A DNA stretch of 64,000 bases, from contig JAFXGL010000004.1 of NCBI GenBank assembly GCA_017513185.1, forward strand, positions 18,071-82,070. The letters run 5' to 3'. The position numbers were made by a program, and so were the translations under genes. The notes under the pieces are model-generated. The model ran no database searches. It was not told the DNA's origin and saw only the letters and a program-made list of their open reading frames with translations. Shown piece by piece: positions 48,798 through 59,682 of the stretch. Within the stretch, counting starts at the first letter, position 1. Each line of letters starts with the position of its first letter. The stretch is from Candidatus Saccharimonadota bacterium (lineage in GTDB: Bacteria > Patescibacteriota > Saccharimonadia > Saccharimonadales > Saccharimonadaceae).

Positions 48798-50072
48798 CTA
48801 GAGTTTGAGGCGGGAGGAGAGCTCGGTGATGAGGGATTTGTCGCAAGAGCCGACGGCAGTGAGAGAGGAGATGCCGGAAGAGACGAGCTCGCGGGCGAGT
48901 TCGATGATTTCTTCTTTGTCGACGGTACGGACGATGTCGGGGACTAAGCTGTAATCTTCGACTTCGTCGGCCTTGAAAAATTCTTCGGCGTAAAAGTCGG
49001 CGAGCTGCCCGACGGTTTGAGCGGCCATTTGGAAACGGCCCAGGCAGTAACTCTTGGCGGCGGCGAGGTCGCGGTCAGCGATTTCTCCGTTTAGGACTTT
49101 GGCGAGTTCGCGGCGGATGAGGTCGAAAAGTTCGATGGCGTTTTCTTCGTCAACTTCGCCGTCAAAGTCCCAGGAAGATTTGGATTCATCTAGGTTGAGT
49201 GAACTACCCATACCATAGACGAGGCCGCGACGGCGAGCTTCGCCAAAAATGCGAGAGCTCATGGTGCCGGTCAAAATGTGGTTGAGGCAAGACATGGCAA
49301 TGGTGCAGGCGGAGTCGAGACGACGCGGGGTGACGAAGCTGAAGCCAAAAGTGATGTTTGACGCGTCTTTGCGGCGGATGAGGACGGGGCCGGAGCCGTG
49401 GAGCTCGTCCATCGGCACGTCAAGGCGTTCGCCGGTTTCTAAACCCCAGCTTTCTAGCATTTTGCGGATTTTGAGACGGCGACGGAAGCTGAGGGCGCCA
49501 GCAATGACGAAGCGCATGTTGCTGGCGGTGTGGGTGCGGCGATAATGTTCACGGATGTCTTTGAGTTCGATGTTGGGTAGAGTGCGGACACGTTCGCCGA
49601 GATGTTGGACGTTTTCTCCGATGGATTGTTGCAGACGTGGCCAAAGCAGGCGGTTGTAATCGTTCATGTAGCCGGTGAGCTCGGACTTGACGTTGCCTTT
49701 TTCGGCGGCGAGTTCGGCTTCGTTGAAGCGGGGTTCGGTGAGAGCGAGGCGTTTGAGATCTAGAATGCGATCCCATTCGAAGTCAGCACATTCGGTCTCG
49801 TAGCAGATGGAGAGATCACTAGTCCAAGCGTTGTGATAGGCGCCGTTTTTGGTGAATTCGGATTCATAGGCGGATTCGGATTTGTATTTACTGTTGGCGC
49901 CGAATGATAAATGTTCAACGACGTGAGCGATTTCGTAGAGCTCAGGTTTTTTAGAGTAGCGAAGACCACCGCGGAATTGTACGCGGGTGGCCATGACGCT
50001 GGCGCCGGGGACGTTAACAAGTAGCCCACGTGCGCCGTTTCGCAGTTTTACCTCCTCTACATAGTGGCGCAT
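48798..50072 (-). CDS. M16 family zinc peptidase
   Basis: 424 aa. The inverted zinc motif HxxEH reads HVVEH (residues 50-54) and the third ligand Glu lies in the EKGNVKSEL segment (about 125-133). Both halves of the M16 fold are present, with the second-half YGMGSSLN and R-x-Y-type region (RRGLVYGMG). Processing of small peptides or exported proteins is likely; no signal peptide is visible, so it is probably cytoplasmic. It starts 9 bases after the secA stop with GGAG overlapping it, so it is in the secA operon. Confidence 0.9.
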   Translation of the reverse strand: MRHYVEEVKLRNGARGLLVNVPGASVMATRVQFRGGLRYSKKPELYEIAHVVEHLSFGANSKYKSESAYESEFTKNGAYHNAWTSDLSICYETECADFEWDRILDLKRLALTEPRFNEAELAAEKGNVKSELTGYMNDYNRLLWPRLQQSIGENVQHLGERVRTLPNIELKDIREHYRRTHTASNMRFVIAGALSFRRRLKIRKMLESWGLETGERLDVPMDELHGSGPVLIRRKDASNITFGFSFVTPRRLDSACTIAMSCLNHILTGTMSSRIFGEARRRGLVYGMGSSLNLDESKSSWDFDGEVDEENAIELFDLIRRELAKVLNGEIADRDLAAAKSYCLGRFQMAAQTVGQLADFYAEEFFKADEVEDYSLVPDIVRTVDKEEIIELARELVSSGISSLTAVGSCDKSLITELSSRLKL

Positions 50073-50081
50073 CAGCGGCTC

Positions 50082-52805
<2,724 letters not shown>

Positions 52806-52855
52806 TACTTACTCCACGGAAATTTATAAAACTATATCTGTTCTATTCTAGCACA

Positions 52856-53221
52856 TTAGCCGCGCTTAAACAAACCCTTAAAGCCCTTTTTCTCTTTCTT
52901 GAGATGAGGGTTTTGTTCGAGCTTGAAGCGGCGGATTTGGCCAGTGAGCTTGGCCTCGACAATGTCGATGCCGGCGTAGAGATTGGAACATTCGTCTTTG
53001 GCGGAAATGACTTTGCCACCAGGGATTTCCATGGCGACGGAGAGTTCGTATTTGTTGCCGTGGTCACGGTTGACTTCTGTGACGACGACTTTAGCGACGA
53101 CGTCCTTTTTGTTGCCACGAGGGAGGTAGCGGTCGAGCTTGCCGATTTTCTTGGTGATGTATTTGCGCAAGTTTTCTTCGACTTTGTAGTTGGAGCCACT
53201 AATGTCAATTTTGTTAATCAT
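52856..53221 (-). CDS. hpf: Ribosome hibernation promoting factor (short HPF/RaiA)
   Basis: 121 aa. Start INKIDISGSNYKVEENLRKYITKKIGKLDRYLP matches the beta-alpha-beta-beta-beta-alpha fold of HPF/YfiA, which binds the 30S decoding site in resting cells. The typical KDECSNLYAGIDIVEAKLTGQIRRFK helix follows; the end is a Lys-rich tail without the long-form dimerisation domain. The AAGGAGG site overlaps the end of serS, 3 bases upstream. Confidence 0.93.
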   Translation of the reverse strand: MINKIDISGSNYKVEENLRKYITKKIGKLDRYLPRGNKKDVVAKVVVTEVNRDHGNKYELSVAMEIPGGKVISAKDECSNLYAGIDIVEAKLTGQIRRFKLEQNPHLKKEKKGFKGLFKRG

Positions 53222-53224
53222 GGT

Positions 53225-54475
53225 TTATAATTCCTCCTTGTTGTTTAAATAAGGTTTAAGGACGTCGGGAACGGTGAAAGTGCCGTCGGCGTTGGCGTAG
53301 TTTTCGATAACGGCGACCATGGCGCGGGCGAGCGAGATGGCGGTGCCGTTGAGGGTGTGAACAAATTCGATTTTGCCGTCTTTTCTACGAACGCGGCAGT
53401 TGACGGCGCGAGCCTGGAAGTCGGTACAGTTGGAACAGGAAGTGAGCTCTTGGTATTTTTGGTTGACGGGAGACCAATATTCGAGGTCGTATTTTTTGGC
53501 AGCAGGAGCGCCAAGGTCGCCAGCGGCGATATTGATGATGTGATATGGAATCTTGAGGCTCTGCCAGATGTCTTCCTCGATGGCTAGAATTTTTTCGTGG
53601 ATGTCCTTGCTTTGTTCTGGGAGGCAGAAGGCGTACATTTCGAGCTTGTTGAACTGGTGGACGCGGAAGAGGCCGCGGGTGTATTTGCCGTAGGCGCCGG
53701 CTTCTTTGCGGAAGCAGGCGGAGTAGCCGGCGTAGAGGAGCGGGAGCTGGCTTTCGTCAAGGATTTCATCCATATGATAGCCAGTGAGGGGCATCTCGGC
53801 GGTGGCGATGAGGGCGAGGTCTTCGCCTTCGACGTAGTATTCGTCGGACTGGTCGCTAGTTCTGGGGTTGAAGCCGCAGCCTTCGAGGACTTTAGAAGAG
53901 ACGAGGTCAGGGACAGTCATGAAAGTGAAGCCGTGTTCAATGACCTTCTTGAGGCCGAATTGGAGCAGGGCGTTTTCGAGCAGGGCGAGGTCGTCTTTGA
54001 GGTAGTAAAATTTGGCACCGGCGACTTTGGCACCACGTTCAAAGTCGACCCAGTCGCGGGAGGTGGCGTAGTCGAGGTGGTCAACGGCGGCGTCGTGGCT
54101 GCGGTGGTCGCCCCAGGCCTTTACTTCGACGGAGTATTCTTCCCCGCCCAGCGGGACGTCGTCAAAGATGATGTTGGGAACAGATTTGAGGGCGGTCTTA
54201 AGCGCGGATTCTTGTTCGGAGAGAGACTTTTCAAGGCTAGCGAGTTTTTCCTTGATGGATTTGCCTTTGGCAATAAGCTCGGGTGATGGCTTGCCGCCTT
54301 TCATGGAGGCAGCGACGTCGTTCTTTTGTTTGCGGAGGTCTTCGACTTGCTGGAGAAGTTCACGACGGGAGTCGTCGAGCTTTAAGAGCTTCTTGAAGTC
54401 GATTTTGTAACCTTTTTCTTTGCTGGATGTTTCTACGAGTTTAAGATTTTCGCGGACAAAATTTATATCTAACAT
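53225..54475 (-). CDS. serS: Seryl-tRNA synthetase
   Basis: 416 aa from ATG 54473-54475 (MLDINFVRENLKLV). The N-terminal tRNA-binding coiled coil spans about residues 30-100. Class II motif 2 region (CFRKEAGAYGKYTRGLFRVHQFNKLEM) and motif 3 (NGTAISLARAMVAVIENY) are present. An in-frame upstream start at 54568 would add a low-complexity stretch antisense to a Gly-rich tail and is rejected, because TGG-TATAAT at 54482-54487 lies 6 bp before ATG 54475. Cotranscribed with hpf. Confidence 0.97.
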   Translation of the reverse strand: MLDINFVRENLKLVETSSKEKGYKIDFKKLLKLDDSRRELLQQVEDLRKQKNDVAASMKGGKPSPELIAKGKSIKEKLASLEKSLSEQESALKTALKSVPNIIFDDVPLGGEEYSVEVKAWGDHRSHDAAVDHLDYATSRDWVDFERGAKVAGAKFYYLKDDLALLENALLQFGLKKVIEHGFTFMTVPDLVSSKVLEGCGFNPRTSDQSDEYYVEGEDLALIATAEMPLTGYHMDEILDESQLPLLYAGYSACFRKEAGAYGKYTRGLFRVHQFNKLEMYAFCLPEQSKDIHEKILAIEEDIWQSLKIPYHIINIAAGDLGAPAAKKYDLEYWSPVNQKYQELTSCSNCTDFQARAVNCRVRRKDGKIEFVHTLNGTAISLARAMVAVIENYANADGTFTVPDVLKPYLNNKEEL

Positions 54476-54481
54476 AATTCG

Positions 54482-54487
54482 ATTATA
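54482..54487 (-). promoter_or_regulatory. serS-hpf -10 element (leaderless)
   Basis: TGG-TATAAT on the minus strand, exactly 6 bp before ATG 54473-54475. Confidence 0.65.
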
Positions 54488-54494
54488 CCACAGT

Positions 54495-56372
54495 TTACCA
54501 GCCGCCGCCACCCCCGCCGCCTCCTCCACCTCCGGAGAAGCCTCCTCCTCCGCCGCCGGAAGAGCCACCAGAGTCGCTAGAGGCGGTGGAGCTGTAAATT
54601 GAGGAGGAAGTATAAGACGTAAATGAGCGAAAGTCGGAGATCGGGAAGTAGGTGGCGCCGTGGAGCCAGTAGGGGCTGTCGATGTCGTTCATTTGATAGT
54701 ATTTGTTTAGCTCACTCATCCAGGAGTCTTCGATGCCGAAAATGACGGCGTAGGGGAGAAGCTTTTCGTAAAGCTTGACGATGCCATTGTGGGTGGTGTC
54801 GGCGCCTTCGACGGATTGGAGGAATTTGAGGCGTTCTTCTTCGGCGAGTTCCATGTATTCTTTGAGCCCATCAAGGTATTTGCTGATTTTGATGCCTTCC
54901 GCGGTGCGTTTTTTATATTTGCTGATGTTGGCGGCCATGGCGCCGAAGACGGAGATGGCGGCGATGAAGATAAAGAATCCAAGGACGAAGGTGAGGCCGC
55001 CGGTATCGCCTACTAAAGATTCAATTATGGAGATGATTATTTGGATGAAGGCAGAGCCTAAAATAGCGAAGACAAAGAAGATGCCGATAATTGTGAGAGC
55101 GAGAGTGACGGCTTTGCCGGACTTAGTGGCTTTCTCTGGCTCAAAGAGCCGTTTGCCGCGGAGGTTGCCTTCGATTTTTTTGGAGAAGTCACGGCCGAGC
55201 TTTTCTAGATGAGAGGTGCTAGAGTGGCGCTGGATTTCGATAGTGTTGCCGTTATGGACGGAAAGGCCACCGTTTAAGATTTCGAGGATGATTTTTTGTT
55301 CGGCGGAAATGCCGTCGATGTCTTTGACGTGGACTTTCCAATGATAGCCACCAAAGCGTTTTTTCTCGCCTTTTTCGAGTTCGATTTTGTGGGTGACGGC
55401 GAGCTGCATCAAAGTGGCAACCTGGAGAGATTTGGAAGATTTGAGCCAAACCGTGCCAGCTTCAGCGACAGTGAGACCTTTGGGCGGGGTATATTGAACG
55501 GGGACAGCTTTGTCTTTGGCGATGGCTTTTTTGTCTTTGACTTTTTGATTGGCTTTGACCCAGTAGATGACGAGAAGGGCGATAGCGATGACGGCGAGAC
55601 CAACGATAATGAATAGAGCGTAGTTAGGGTCGGGACCTTTGACGAAGAAAGATTTGGGCATGAACTCGATGTTGAAAGTGAGGTTTTCTCCGGCGCGGAG
55701 ATTTTCGGTGATAAAAGTGAGAACAGTGTCGTAGCCGGGAGTGTTGTCTGAGTCGGAGGAGATGGTACAGCGAGAGGTGGCGGCAGAACTAGAGGTCCCA
55801 TAGGCGCCAACGTAGCAAGAGAGGTCGGAGGTGAGTTGGGTTTTACGGGCGGCGTTGAGGCCTTCTGGGAGATGGACGCGAGCGGTGAGAGCGGTGAATT
55901 TTTGCGACCAGCCGGTGCCATTAGCGTCCCAGTAGAGTTCTTGGTATTCTGAGTCGTTGGGTTCTAGAATGACGTTTTCTACGTCGTAGCTGATAGTGTA
56001 AGTTTGGGTACCGTGGACGTAAACATTGGCGTCGCCGATGCGAAGACAGAGGAACTTGCCATCGTTGTAAGTAGTGAAAGGCTCTTTGGCGCTGTTTTTG
56101 AGGACAGAGAAGTTGGCGTTTCTGAGGATGGAAGTGCCATTGTATTTTTTAGGGATACAGCGTTCGATGCCGTGGTTTTGGTTGATTGTTGGGAAGACGG
56201 TGGTGAGGACTTCGTCGATGTGCATGGTGCCGCTACCTTCTGAGTTTTTGCTGAGGTAGTAGTCGGCTTCAAAAGAGTCAAAGTAAAAATCGTTGGCGCT
56301 GGCGAAGGTGGGTGTGGCGCTAGTGAGAATTAAAGTTATTATTCCTGTGAGACCTAAAAATAACCTTTTCAT
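54495..56372 (-). CDS. DUF2207-type membrane protein with Gly-rich C-terminus
   Basis: 625 aa from ATG 56370-56372. A signal peptide (about 1-24, ending TFASA-ND) leads to a beta-rich extracytoplasmic domain with the DUF2207 signature (FEADYYLSKNSEGSGTMHIDEVLTTVFP, NHGIERCIPKKYNG in parts), a membrane span (about 248-270), a cytoplasmic winged-helix-like region and two further spans (about 410-435, 445-470). The last residues are Gly/Ser runs ending in Trp, common in this family. Function unknown. In-frame upstream codons are rejected because TATAAT (56380-56385) lies 7 bp before this ATG. Confidence 0.88.
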   Translation of the reverse strand: MKRLFLGLTGIITLILTSATPTFASANDFYFDSFEADYYLSKNSEGSGTMHIDEVLTTVFPTINQNHGIERCIPKKYNGTSILRNANFSVLKNSAKEPFTTYNDGKFLCLRIGDANVYVHGTQTYTISYDVENVILEPNDSEYQELYWDANGTGWSQKFTALTARVHLPEGLNAARKTQLTSDLSCYVGAYGTSSSAATSRCTISSDSDNTPGYDTVLTFITENLRAGENLTFNIEFMPKSFFVKGPDPNYALFIIVGLAVIAIALLVIYWVKANQKVKDKKAIAKDKAVPVQYTPPKGLTVAEAGTVWLKSSKSLQVATLMQLAVTHKIELEKGEKKRFGGYHWKVHVKDIDGISAEQKIILEILNGGLSVHNGNTIEIQRHSSTSHLEKLGRDFSKKIEGNLRGKRLFEPEKATKSGKAVTLALTIIGIFFVFAILGSAFIQIIISIIESLVGDTGGLTFVLGFFIFIAAISVFGAMAANISKYKKRTAEGIKISKYLDGLKEYMELAEEERLKFLQSVEGADTTHNGIVKLYEKLLPYAVIFGIEDSWMSELNKYYQMNDIDSPYWLHGATYFPISDFRSFTSYTSSSIYSSTASSDSGGSSGGGGGGFSGGGGGGGGGGGW

Positions 56373-56379
56373 AATATAT

Positions 56380-56385
56380 ATTATA
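56380..56385 (-). promoter_or_regulatory. -10 element of the DUF2207 gene (leaderless)
   Basis: TATAAT on the minus strand, 7 bp before ATG 56370-56372. Confidence 0.55.
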
Positions 56386-56404
56386 TATGATTTTCTAGGA
56401 TTTT

Positions 56405-57322
56405 TTAAGCGCGGACGTGGAGCTCTTTGATGGCGGCCTTCAAAGTGTTGACGGACTTTTGGTATTTGATGCCTTCTTCTTCGGTCATGGGGGTGTCGAG
56501 GCGGCGAATGGCACCACGGCGACCAACGATGGTTGGGAAGCCGATGAAGACGTTGTTGACGTCGTCGTAAGATGAGACGGGAAGGACGCGGCGTTCGTCG
56601 TTTAGGATGCAGTGGATGATGTGGGTGGCGCAGACGCCGATGCCGTAGTGAGTGGCGCCTTTCTTGGCGATGATTTCGTAGGCTTCGTTGCGAGCTTGGT
56701 CTTCGACGGTGGCGAGGGTGTTTTTGGAGAGCAAAGTGGTGAGGGGCTGACCTGAGAGGTTGGCGCTGGACCAAAGGGCGAATTCGCTGTCGCCGTGTTC
56801 GGCGACCTGGAAGGCATGGATAGACTTGGGGTGGACATTGAGCTTTTCGCTGAGAGCGAGGCGGAGGCGGGCGGAGTCTAGGACGGTGCCGGAGCCGATG
56901 ACGTGGTCACTAGGCAAACCGGAGTATTTCCAGGTGAGGTAAGTCATGACGTCCATAGGGTTGGTAATGACGAGGAAAATGCCGCGGAAGCCGTTTGCCA
57001 TGATTTCTTTAACCATGGGGCGGAAGATGCCGGAGTTTTTCTTAAGCAAATCTAGGCGAGTCTCTCCAGGTTTTTGATTGGCACCGGCGGTGATGACGAT
57101 GATGTCGCAGCCGCGAGCGTCGGCGTAAGAGCCGGATTTGATTTTCATATAAGATGGAGCGACGGCTAGGGCATCGCGGAGATCCATGGCTTCGCCTTCG
57201 GAGTCTGCAGTGTTGATGTCGACTAAAACTAGTTCATTGACGGCGGTGCGTTGATTGACTAAAGAAAAGGCAATGGACGCGCCGACGTTGCCAGTTCCGA
57301 TAATCATGACTTTGTTGGACAT
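56405..57322 (-). CDS. ldh: L-lactate dehydrogenase
   Basis: 305 aa from ATG 57320-57322. It reduces pyruvate to lactate with NADH, regenerating NAD+ in fermentation. The NAD-binding GTGNVGASIAFSL opens the Rossmann fold; the specificity loop reads AGANQKPGETR, with Gln marking lactate rather than malate dehydrogenase, and Arg in the mobile loop. ITNPMDVMTYLTWK and the catalytic His in VAEHGDSEFALWSS follow. The in-frame start at 57361 is rejected because TGC-TATAAT lies exactly 6 bp before ATG 57322. Divergent from lysS. Confidence 0.95.
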   Translation of the reverse strand: MSNKVMIIGTGNVGASIAFSLVNQRTAVNELVLVDINTADSEGEAMDLRDALAVAPSYMKIKSGSYADARGCDIIVITAGANQKPGETRLDLLKKNSGIFRPMVKEIMANGFRGIFLVITNPMDVMTYLTWKYSGLPSDHVIGSGTVLDSARLRLALSEKLNVHPKSIHAFQVAEHGDSEFALWSSANLSGQPLTTLLSKNTLATVEDQARNEAYEIIAKKGATHYGIGVCATHIIHCILNDERRVLPVSSYDDVNNVFIGFPTIVGRRGAIRRLDTPMTEEEGIKYQKSVNTLKAAIKELHVRA

Positions 57323-57328
57323 ATCATC

Positions 57329-57334
57329 ATTATA
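57329..57334 (-). promoter_or_regulatory. ldh -10 element (leaderless)
   Basis: TGC-TATAAT on the minus strand, exactly 6 bp before ATG 57320-57322. Confidence 0.65.
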
Positions 57335-57367
57335 GCATAAGCATTTAGAAAAGAAAATCATTTGTGA

Positions 57368-57373
57368 TATAAT
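57368..57373 (+). promoter_or_regulatory. lysS -10 element (leaderless)
   Basis: TGA-TATAAT, 7 bp before ATG 57381; 33 bp from the divergent ldh -10. Confidence 0.6.
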
Positions 57374-57380
57374 ACAAGAT

Positions 57381-58886
57381 ATGACAATTGATGATTATAG
57401 AAACGAAAGATTAAGAAAACTTGAAGAGATTCGTGGGCTGGGGATTGACCCGTATCCAGCGAAGTCTTTTCGAGATACGAAGATAGCGCGAATCATCAAT
57501 GAGTTTGAGGCTTTGAACGAAAAGGAAGTTACGATTGCGGGGCGGGTGACGGCGATTCGTAGCTTTGGTAAGTTGGCGTTTGTGAAAGTGCGTGACGATT
57601 CCGGCGAGGTGCAGATTTTTATGCAGCAAGCGGAGCTGACGGATGAGAAACATTTTAATACGAAGCGTTTGAAGCTGCTGGATTCGGGAGATTTCGTGGA
57701 GGCTACGGGTAAAGTCGGTAAGTCGTCTACGGGTGAGATTTCTGTGTTTGCGAATGAGCTACGTTTGCTGGGCAAGACTCTTAGGCCTCTGCCGGGTCGG
57801 GACGGCTTTACGAACAAAGAAGAGCGTTATCGTCGGCGCTATGTAGATATGAATGTAAACCCGGAGGTACGGGAGAGACTAGTGCGTCGCTCTAAGTTTT
57901 GGCAGGCGACGCGCCAGTTTATGCTGGACCATGGGTTTGTCGAGGTGAACGTGCCGGTTTTGGAGCATACCACAGGCGGGGCGGATGCGACGCCGTTTAC
58001 TACGCATATGGATGCGCTAGACGAGGACTTTTATTTGCGTATTTCTCATGAATTGCCGTTGAAGCGGTTGCTGGGCGGTGGCTTTGAGAAAGTGTTTGAT
58101 ATTGGTCCACGCTTCCGCAACGAAGGTATCGACGACGAGCATTTGCCGGAGCATATTGCTTTTGAGTCTTATGCGGCGTTTGAAGATTATGAAGATGGGA
58201 TGACGCTGTATGAAGAAATGATTAAGTACGTCGCGAAGGAGACGTGGGGGACGTTGCAGTTTAATGTGGGCGGGTTTGAAATTGATTTAGACAATGGTGG
58301 GCAACCGTGGCCGCGTATTAAATATGCGGATTTGTTAAAGTCGCAATACGGTGTGGATGTGTTTAATCCAGACCGTGAGCAACTTTGTCAGATTTTGCGC
58401 GATGAGTTTGCAAAGAGCGAAGATAAAAATGATGCTGCGGCGAAGAAGTCGCTTGAGCATACTTGCGAGACCGCGACGACGCCGCATCTCATAGATCATG
58501 TGTGGAAGCTGATTCGTAAGCGTTCTGCGGGACCGTTTTGGTTGGTGGAGGAGCCGCTGGAGTTGTCGCCATTAGCGAAGAAGAATCCGGAAAACCCGCG
58601 CGTGACTGAGCGTTTCCACCCGGTGATTGCTGGGACGGAGATGGGCAATGGCTTCTCGGAACTAAACGACCCGCTGGATCAGCTAGAACGGTTTAAAGAG
58701 CAGCAAGCGGCGCGTGATGCTGGTGATAGTGAAGCGCAGATGCTGGACATGGATTTTGTGGAAATGCTAGAGTACGGTATGCCGCCGGCTTGTGGTTGGG
58801 GCAATAGCGAGCGCAACTTTTGGTTGCTGGAGGGCGTGTCTGGCCGCGAAGCTGTGCCATTCCCTATTATTAAGTCTTTGAAATAA
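57381..58886 (+). CDS. lysS: Lysyl-tRNA synthetase, class II
   Basis: 501 aa. An N-terminal OB fold binds the anticodon (about residues 50-150: VTIAGRVTAIRSFGKLAFVKVRD); the class II core has motif 1 (FMLDHGFVEVNVPVL), LEHTTGGADATPF, motif 2 (FDIGPRFRNEGIDDEHLPEHIAFESY). Motif 3 is divergent: the usual GxGIDR is GWGNSER followed by NFWLLEG, keeping Gly and Arg only. Length is normal. The stop codon touches the stop codon of the convergent CPBP gene with no spacer and no visible terminator. Confidence 0.95.
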   Translation: MTIDDYRNERLRKLEEIRGLGIDPYPAKSFRDTKIARIINEFEALNEKEVTIAGRVTAIRSFGKLAFVKVRDDSGEVQIFMQQAELTDEKHFNTKRLKLLDSGDFVEATGKVGKSSTGEISVFANELRLLGKTLRPLPGRDGFTNKEERYRRRYVDMNVNPEVRERLVRRSKFWQATRQFMLDHGFVEVNVPVLEHTTGGADATPFTTHMDALDEDFYLRISHELPLKRLLGGGFEKVFDIGPRFRNEGIDDEHLPEHIAFESYAAFEDYEDGMTLYEEMIKYVAKETWGTLQFNVGGFEIDLDNGGQPWPRIKYADLLKSQYGVDVFNPDREQLCQILRDEFAKSEDKNDAAAKKSLEHTCETATTPHLIDHVWKLIRKRSAGPFWLVEEPLELSPLAKKNPENPRVTERFHPVIAGTEMGNGFSELNDPLDQLERFKEQQAARDAGDSEAQMLDMDFVEMLEYGMPPACGWGNSERNFWLLEGVSGREAVPFPIIKSLK

Positions 58887-59681
58887 TTATCCGCCGAAGC
58901 CAAAGATATAGACGAGCGCGAAAGCGATGGTGTTTTTGAGAATGTGGAGGAGAATGCCGGAGTAGATGGTGCCGGTGATTTCTCGCATGGTGCAGAGAAC
59001 GATGCTCATGGCGAAGACGTTGACGCCGACGTTCCATTGGCCGTGGAGGAGGCCGAAGAGGATGGAGACGAGGAGAATGGAGAGGATAAGTGAGAGGCGC
59101 TTGCCGGGGATGAGGGCGCGGAGTTTGGCGTAGAGCCAGCCGCGGAAAATGAGTTCTTCGGCGACAGGAGCGATGACACAGAGGGCAAAGAAGGCGACGA
59201 CGCGGTCGAAACCGTTGAGAAGATTGTAGCCGAGCTCTTGGGCCTCGCTAGCGTCGAAGAAGGAGAAGTGAGAGAAGATGGCGATGAGGACGCTGGCGAA
59301 AATGAGATAGACAATGAAGCCGGCGGGAGCGAGGAGGATGTCGGTCCAGGTGAAGAGGCCTTTAAAGCCGAGCTCGGTGCGGGAGAGAGGCCGTTTTTTG
59401 AAGAATTTGACGGGTACCCAGATAATCAGGAAGGTGGCAAGGGCGTAGATGAGGGCGTTACAAACGGTGGTCCAGACCGGGGTGGTGAGGAGGTCGCGAC
59501 CGAGGATGAAGTAAAGACCAAAGGTGACGGCGTATTGGCAGGCGATGATGACGGCGGCGACCCAGATTAAAAGACCGAGGATGCTCAAAGCGAGCTTCCA
59601 AAGTAGTAGTTTTTGCGCGGTTTTGGAGCGCGTTCTGTTCGTGGGTTTTACCTCTGTTTTTTGGGGATTTTTTGGTGACAT
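58887..59681 (-). CDS. CPBP family intramembrane metalloprotease
   Basis: 264 aa from ATG 59679-59681 (MSPKNPQKTEV). About seven or eight membrane spans with the CPBP/Abi motifs: EELIFRGWLY (EExxxR), LFGLLHGQWN (FxxxH) and LLHILKNT (HxxxN). Family members cleave membrane or prenylated substrates; the substrate here is unknown. The start follows the rseP stop in a TAATATG junction, so the two are coupled. An in-frame start at 59741 inside rseP is unlikely. Confidence 0.88.
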   Translation of the reverse strand: MSPKNPQKTEVKPTNRTRSKTAQKLLLWKLALSILGLLIWVAAVIIACQYAVTFGLYFILGRDLLTTPVWTTVCNALIYALATFLIIWVPVKFFKKRPLSRTELGFKGLFTWTDILLAPAGFIVYLIFASVLIAIFSHFSFFDASEAQELGYNLLNGFDRVVAFFALCVIAPVAEELIFRGWLYAKLRALIPGKRLSLILSILLVSILFGLLHGQWNVGVNVFAMSIVLCTMREITGTIYSGILLHILKNTIAFALVYIFGFGG

Positions 59682-59682
59682 A

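Noticed and set aside
54476-54568. N-terminal extension of SerRS
   Set aside because: The extension is antisense to the Gly-rich end of the DUF2207 gene, and the -10 element lies downstream of it.
56373-56774. Arg/His-rich N-terminal extension of the DUF2207 protein
   Set aside because: It is antisense-like sequence over the ldh end; a signal peptide and a leaderless promoter mark the start at 56372.
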